Positions 58,300 through 64,000 of a DNA stretch of 64,000 nt are shown in pieces (the first letter of the stretch is position 1; each line of letters begins with the position of its first letter). Made by a program: the position numbers and the translations under genes. The stretch is from Bromus sterilis (taxonomy: Eukaryota > Streptophyta > Magnoliopsida > Poales > Poaceae): the NCBI GenBank assembly GCA_950022295.1, contig OX465599.1, positions 5,518,001 through 5,582,000 of the forward strand. Direction: 5' to 3'. A model generated the notes under the pieces. It was not told the origin of the DNA. It did no database searches and was given only the letters and a program-made list of their open reading frames with translations.

Positions 58300-61200
58300 C
58301 CCAAAAAACGGTGAGTAATAGTCCACGAAACAGGTCATAATAGGACAAAACTGCAAGTGTTGATGACCGGCACGTAAACGTACCACAGGGATCTCAATCG
58401 TGGAAATCGTTGTGGGACCTCGAAACGGTAAGTAATAGTCCACGAAACGGGCCAGAATCGGCCAAAACGGTAAGTAAGAGCCCATGAATCGAGCTCGAAT
58501 CGTCCAGAACGGCGAGTGTTGATGAATGACACGTAAGCGCACCTTGGGGTTCATCAAGCATGAAAATCACCCCGAGACCCCAAAAAAGTGAGTAATAGTC
58601 CACGAAACGGGTCATAATCAGCCAAAACTGCAAGTGTTGATGACCGACACGTAAACGTATCACAGGGATCTCAATCGTGTAAATCGCTTTGGGACCCTGA
58701 AACGGTGAGTAATAGTCCACGAAACGGGCCATAATCGGCCAAAACTGCAAGTGTAGATGACCGGCACGTAAATGCACCCCGGGTATCGTTTATTATGGTA
58801 ATCCCTCCGAGTCCCCAAAATGGTGCGTAATAGTCTACGAAATAGACCATAATCGGCTAAAACGGTAAGTAATAGCCCATGAATCGGGCGAGAATCGGCC
58901 AAAATGGCGAGTGTTGATGATCGACACATAAGCACACCTTGGGGTTCATCAGCCATGAAAATCGCTCCGGGACCCACAAACACTGAGTAATAGTCCACGA
59001 AACGGGCCATAATCGGGCAAAACTCCAAGTGTTGATGACCGTCACGTAACGTACACTGGGATCTCAATCGTAGAAATTGCTCTGGGACCCCGAACCGGTG
59101 AGTAATAGTCCACGAAACGAGCCAGAATCGGCCAAAACGGAGATCGTTGATGAACAACACGTAATCGCACCCCGGGGATCGTTCATCATGGAGATCACTC
59201 CGGGTCCCCAATGGTGCGTAATAGTCTACGAAACGGACCAGAATCGACTAAAACGGTAAGTACACCCCATGAATCGGGCAAGAATCAGACAAAACGACGA
59301 GTGTTGATGATCGACACGTACACGCACCTTGGGGTTCATCAACCATGAAAATTGCTCCAGGACCCCAAAACGATAAGTTATAGTCCACAAAAATGGTCAT
59401 AAGCCAAAACTGCAAGTGTTGATGACCGACGCGTAAACGCACCACGAGGATCGCCAATCGGGGAAATTGCTAGGGGCCCAAAAACGGTGAGTAATAGTCC
59501 ACGAAACAGGTCATAATAGGCCAAAACAGCAAGTGTTGATGACCGGCACGATAATGTACCACAGGGATCTCAATCGTGGAAATCGATGTGGAACCTCGAA
59601 ACGGTAAGTAATAGTCCATGAAACGGGCCAGAATCGGCCAAACCTCCGAGTGTTGATGACCGAGACGTAACTGCATCCTTTGATCGTTAATCATGGAAAT
59701 CGCTCCGGGACCCCAAAACAGTGAGTAATAGTCCACGAAACGGACCAGAATCGGCAAAAACGGTAAATAATAGCCCATGAATTGGGCTCGAATCGTCCAG
59801 AATGGCGAGTGTTGATGAATGAAACGTAAGCGCACCTTGGGGTTCAGCAACCATGAAAATCACTCCGAGACCCCAAAACGGTGAGTGATAGTCCACGAAA
59901 CGTGCCATAATCAGCCAAAACGGCAAGTGTTGATGACCGACACGTAAACGCACCACGGGGATCGTCAATCGTGGAAATCGCTCCGGGACCCCAAACCGGT
60001 GAGTAATAGTCCACGAAACGGGCCATAATCGGCCAAAACTGCAAGTGTAAATGACCGACACGTAAATGCACCCCTGGTATCGCTTATCATGGTAATCCCT
60101 CCGGGTCCCCAAAATGGTGTGTAATAGTCTATGAAACGGACCAGAATCAGCTAAAACGATAAGTAGCCCATGAATCGGGCGAGAATCGGCCAAAACGGCG
60201 AGTGTTGATGATCAACACATAAGCACACCTTGGGGTTCATCAGCCACGAAAATCGCTCCGGGACCCCAAAACACTGAATCTAGTCCACGAAACGGGCCAT
60301 AATCGGCCAAAACTCCAAGTGTGATGACCATCACGTAACGTACCTCGGGGATCTCAATCTTGGAAATCGCTCTGGGACCCCGAACCGGTGACTAATAGTC
60401 CACGAAACGGGCCAGAATCGGCCAAAACGGAGATTGTTGATGAACAACACGTAAGCGCACCCTGGGGATCGTTTATCGTGGAAATCACTCCAGGTCCCCA
60501 ATGGTGCGTAATAGTCTACAAAACGTACCAAAATCGGCTAAAACGGTAAGTAATAGCCCATGAATCGGGCCAGAATCAGCCAAAGCGGCGAGTGTTGATG
60601 ATCGACACGTAAGCGCACCTTGGGGTTCATCAACCTTGAAAATCGCTCCAGGACCCCAATACGGTGAGTTATAGTCCACAAAACGGGCCATAATCGGCCA
60701 AAACTGCAAGTGTTGATAACCGACACGAAACGCACCATGAGGATCGTCAATCGTGGAAATTGCTTTGGGGCCTAAAAACGGTGAGTAATAGACCACGAAA
60801 CAGGCCAAAATTGAAAGTGTTGATGACCGGCACATAAACGTACCACAGGGATCTCAATCATGGAAATCGCTCCGGGACCCCAAAACAGTGAGTAATAGTC
60901 CATGAAACGGACCAGAATCGGACAAAACGGAAAGTATAAGCCCATGAATCGGGCTCAAATCGTCCAGAACGGCGAGTGTTGCTGAATGACACGTAAGCGC
61001 ACCTTGGGGTTCATCAAGCATGAAAATCACTCCGAGACCCCAAAACGGTGAGTAATAGTCCACGAAACAGGCCATAATCGGTCAAAACTGCAAGTGTTGA
61101 TGACCGGCACGTAAACGCACCATGGGGATCGTCAATCATGGAAATCGCTCTAGGACCCCAAAACGGTTAGTAATAGTCCACAAAACAGGCCATAATCGGC

Positions 61201-63514
61201 CAAAACTGCAAGTGTATATGATCGGCACGTAAATGCACCCCGGGTATCGATTATTATGGTAATCCCTCCGAGTCCCAAAAATGGTGCGTAATAGTCTACG
61301 AAATGGACCAGAATCGGCTAAAACGGTAAATAAGAGCCCATGAATCGGATGAGAATCAGCCAAAATGGTGAGTGTTGATGATCGACACATAAGCACACCT
61401 TGGAGATCATCAGCCATGAAAATCGCTCCGGGACCCTAAAGCACTGACTAATAGTCCACGAAACGGGCCATAATCGGGCAAAACTCCAAGTGTTGATGAC
61501 CGTCACGTAACGTACCCTGGGGATCTCAATCATGGAAATTGCTCTGGGACCCCGAACCGGTGAGTAATAGTCGACGAAATGGGCCAGAATCGGCAAAAAC
61601 GGAGATTGTTGATGAACAACACGTAATCGCACCCCGGGGATCGTTCATCATGGAAATCACTCCGGGTCCCCAATGGTGCGTAATAGTCTACGAAACGGAC
61701 TAGAATCGGCTAAAACGATAAGTCATAGTCCATGAATCGGGCAAGAATCGGCTAAAACGGCGAGTGTTAATGATCGACACATACGCGCACCTTGGGGTTC
61801 ATCAACCATGAAAATTTCTCCAGGACCCCAAAACGGTGAGTTATAGTCCACAAAACGGGCCATAATCGGCGAAAACTGCAAGTGTTGATAACCGACACGT
61901 AAATGCACCACGAGGATCGTCAATCGGGGAAATTGTTCGGGGGCCAAAAAACGGTGATTAATAGTCCACGAAACAGGTTATAATAGGCCAAAACAGCAAG
62001 TGTTGATGACCGGCACGTAAATGTACCACAGGGATCTCAATCGTGGAAATCGATGTGGGACCTCGAAAAGGTAAGTAATAGTCCATGAAACGGGACAGAA
62101 TCGGCTAAACCTCCGAGTGTTGATGACCGACACGTAACTGCATCCTTTGATCGTTAATCATGACTGCATCCTTTGATCGTTAATCATGGAAATCGCTCCC
62201 GGACCCCAAAACAGTGAGTAATAGTCCACGAAACGGACCAGAATCAGCAAAAACGGTAAGTAATAGCCCATGAATCGGTCTCCTATCATCCAGAACTGCG
62301 AGTGTTGATGATGGAAATCGATGTGGGACCTCAAAACGATAAGAAATAGTCCACAAAACGGACTAAAATCGGCAAAACGGTAAGTAATTGCCCATGAATC
62401 GGGCTCGAATCATCCAGAACGGCAAGTGTTGATGAATGACACGTAAGCGCACCTTGGGGTTCAACAACCAGGAAAATCACTCCGAGACCCCAAAACGGTG
62501 AGTAATAGTCCACGAAACGGGCCATAATCGGCCAAAACTGCAAGTGTTGATGACCAACACGTAAACGCAACACGAGGATCGTCAATCGTGGAAATCGCTC
62601 CGGGACCCCAAAACGGTGAGTAAGAGTCCACGAAACGGGCCATAATCGGCCAAAACTGCAAGTGTAGATGACCGGCACGTAATCGCAACCCGGGGATCGT
62701 TTATCATGGTAATCCCTCCGGGTACCCAAAATGGTGCGTAATAGTCTACGAAACGGACCAGAATCGGCAAAAACGGTAAGTAATAGCCCATGAATCGGGC
62801 CAGAATCGACCAAAACGGCGAGTGTTCATGATAGACACGTACGCGCACCTTTGGGTTCATCAACCATGAAAATCGCTCCAGGACCCCAAAACGGTGAGTT
62901 ATAGTCCACAAAATGGGCCATAATTGGCCAAAACTGCAAGTGTTGATGACCGACACGTAAACGCACCACGAGGATCGTCAATCGTGTAAATTGCTCTGGG
63001 GACCAAAAACGGTGAGTAATATTCCACTAAATAGGTCATAATAGGCCAAAACAGCTAGTGTTGATGACCGACACGTAAACGCACCATAGGGATCTCAATC
63101 GTGGAAATCGATGTGGGACCTCAAAACGATAAGAAATAGTCCACAAAACGGACTAAAATCGGCAAAACGGTAAGTAATTGCCCATGAATCGGGCTCGAAT
63201 CATCCAGAACGGCAAGTGTTGATGAATGACACGTAAGCGCACCTTGGGGTTCAACAACCAGGAAAATCACTCCGAGACCCCAAAACGGTGAGTAATAGTC
63301 CACGAAACGGGCCATAATCGGCCAAAACTGCAAGTGTTGATGACCAACACGTAAACGCAACACGAGGATCGTCAATCGTGGAAATCGCTCCGGGACCCCA
63401 AAACGGTGAGTAAGAGTCCACGAAACGGGCCATAATCGGCCAAAACTGCAAGTGTAGATGACCGGCACGTAATCACAACCCGGGGATCGTTTATCATGGT
63501 AATCCCTCCGGGTA
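58300..63514. repeat. Higher-order repeat copy 2, 5,215 bp
   Basis: Head to tail with copy 1. After 63519 the sequence no longer follows the start of the block but continues the 790-bp repeat. Confidence 0.93.
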
Positions 63515-63892
63515 CCCAAAATGGTGCGTAATAGTCTACGAAACGGACCAGAATCGGCAAAAACGGTAAGTAATAGCCCATGAATCGGGCCAGAATCGAC
63601 CAAAACGGCGAGTGTCCATGATAGACACGTACGCGCACCTTTGGGTTCATCGACCATGAAAATCGCTCCAGGACCCCAAAACGGTGAGTTATAGTCCACA
63701 AAACGGGCCATAATTAGCCAAAACCGCAAGTGTTGATGACCGACACGTAAACGCACCACGAGGATCGTCAATCGTGTAAATTGCTCTGGGGACCAAATAC
63801 GGTGAGTAATATTCCACGAAATAGGTCATAATAGGCCAAAACAGCTAGTGTTGATGACCGACACGTAAACGCACCATAGGGATCTCAATCAT
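62313..63892. repeat. 790-bp repeat: two full units in copy 2
   Basis: The same block starts at 62313 and 63103. The second unit is complete here and carries several substitutions (for example GTGTCCATG for GTGTTCATG near 63613). After about 63892 the sequence changes to another trimer variant. Confidence 0.85.
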
Positions 63893-64000
63893 GGAAATCA
63901 ATGTGAGACCTCGAAACGATAAGAAATAGTCCATGAAACGGGCCAGAATCGACCAAAACTGCGAGTGTTGATGACCGACACGTAACTGCATCCTTTGATC

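Larger units (their letters stand above)
51775..64000. repeat. Satellite array of 118/159-bp monomers, ~395-bp trimer, continuing past the window
   Basis: A recurring landmark (GTGTTGATGA, variants GTGTAGATGA) falls at 52905, 53023, 53142, 53301, 53419, 53536 and 53696, with spacings 118, 119, 159, 118, 117 and 160. The 159-bp monomer is the 118-bp monomer plus one extra copy of a ~41-bp module (ACGGTAAGTAATAGCCCATG...), which resembles the module already present (ACGGTGAGTAATAGTCCACG...). The trimer period is therefore about 395 bp (53301 to 53696). Conserved words include CGCACCTTGGGGTTCATCA, ATCGCTCCGGGACCCCAAAA and CGAAACGGGCCATAATCGGC. About 12.2 kb of array is present. No retrotransposon domain or gene lies inside. 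The minus-strand open frames are by-products of the repeat. Confidence 0.95.

Noticed and set aside
51800..63999. Many minus-strand open frames of 60-216 codons with similar peptides (for example RLRVGHQHLQFWPIMARFVDYYSPF)
   Set aside because: They come from the satellite. The monomer length of 118 bp is not a multiple of three, so all frames drift, there is no consistent start or domain, and the same peptide words occur in every unit.
51775..64000. Possible CRISPR-like array
   Set aside because: Repeats and intervals are both repetitive, the monomer is 118 bp, there are no unique spacers, and the genome is eukaryotic.
51775..64000. CENP-B-box-like CGAAACGGG words in the satellite
   Set aside because: The spacing of the required TTCG, A and CGGG positions does not match the CENP-B box. 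Centromere function cannot be argued from this.
1..64000. tRNA, rRNA and known small RNA genes
   Set aside because: I looked for conserved tRNA box sequences and rRNA words by eye and saw none. Only the retrotransposon primer sites resemble tRNA ends; a tRNAscan/Infernal run would settle this.

Overview
This window is nuclear DNA from a grass. The genes have several GT-AG introns and GC-rich first exons. The gene families and transposons are typical of grasses: ACD6-like ankyrin/PGG genes, F-box/DUF295 and F-box/LRR genes, wall-associated-kinase ectodomains, CACTA, hAT, Harbinger and Helitron elements, DUF4283-type retroelement debris, and an Athila-type LTR retrotransposon with a tRNA-Asp primer site. 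The LTR that begins TGATACGTCC suggests a Pooideae grass (Triticeae or a relative). That is an inference; the species cannot be fixed from the sequence.

Layout. 1-2.8 kb: AT-rich intergenic DNA with a ~316-bp tandem repeat. 2.8-4.2 kb (+): ankyrin/PGG gene with no visible 5' exon. 4.9-7.0 kb (-): complete five-exon UTP23-type rRNA-processing gene. 7.2-8.3 kb: retroelement fragments. 8.5-9.7 kb (-): intronless F-box/DUF295 gene. 10.06-15.72 kb: old TIR element holding a complete 4.8-kb CACTA element that carries a 57-bp exon resembling the LSG1 GTPase. 15.9-16.5 kb: small hAT element. 18.5-20.0 kb (+): complete six-exon DUF789 gene. 21.0-25.4 kb (-): ACD6-like ankyrin/PGG gene whose last exon is split by a 960-bp hAT element. 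26.1-27.7 kb: foldback repeats with a mini-Helitron and Harbinger-like debris. 27.9-29.5 kb (-): three-exon F-box/LRR gene. 29.8-32.5 kb: intact non-autonomous LTR element with 265-bp LTRs. 32.5-33.1 kb (+): inverted partial copy of the F-box/LRR gene. 33.4-36.9 kb: LINE fragments and a tandem duplication of the DNA just upstream of the next gene. 37.1-42.1 kb (+): complete seven-exon TEX2-like SMP/PH lipid-transfer gene. 44.0-46.2 kb (-): wall-associated-kinase ectodomain fragment without a kinase. 46.5-48.1 kb: LINE RNase H fragment and one end of a CACTA element. 48.1-51.7 kb (-): truncated Athila-type retrotransposon.

From 51.8 kb to the end of the window there is only tandem repeat. It consists of 118-bp and 159-bp monomers (the longer being 118 plus a 41-bp sub-repeat), arranged as a ~395-bp trimer. 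A 5,215-bp block is repeated head to tail almost without change (53085-58299 and 58300-63514). A 790-bp block, equal to two trimers, is repeated inside it. This higher-order satellite is the most unusual part of the window. I do not recognise it as a named family.

The genes do not form a pathway. They are ordinary single eukaryotic genes: nucleolar rRNA processing, membrane-contact lipid transfer, ubiquitin-ligase adaptors and immune-type membrane ankyrin proteins. Repeated transposon insertion and local duplication have broken or copied several of them.
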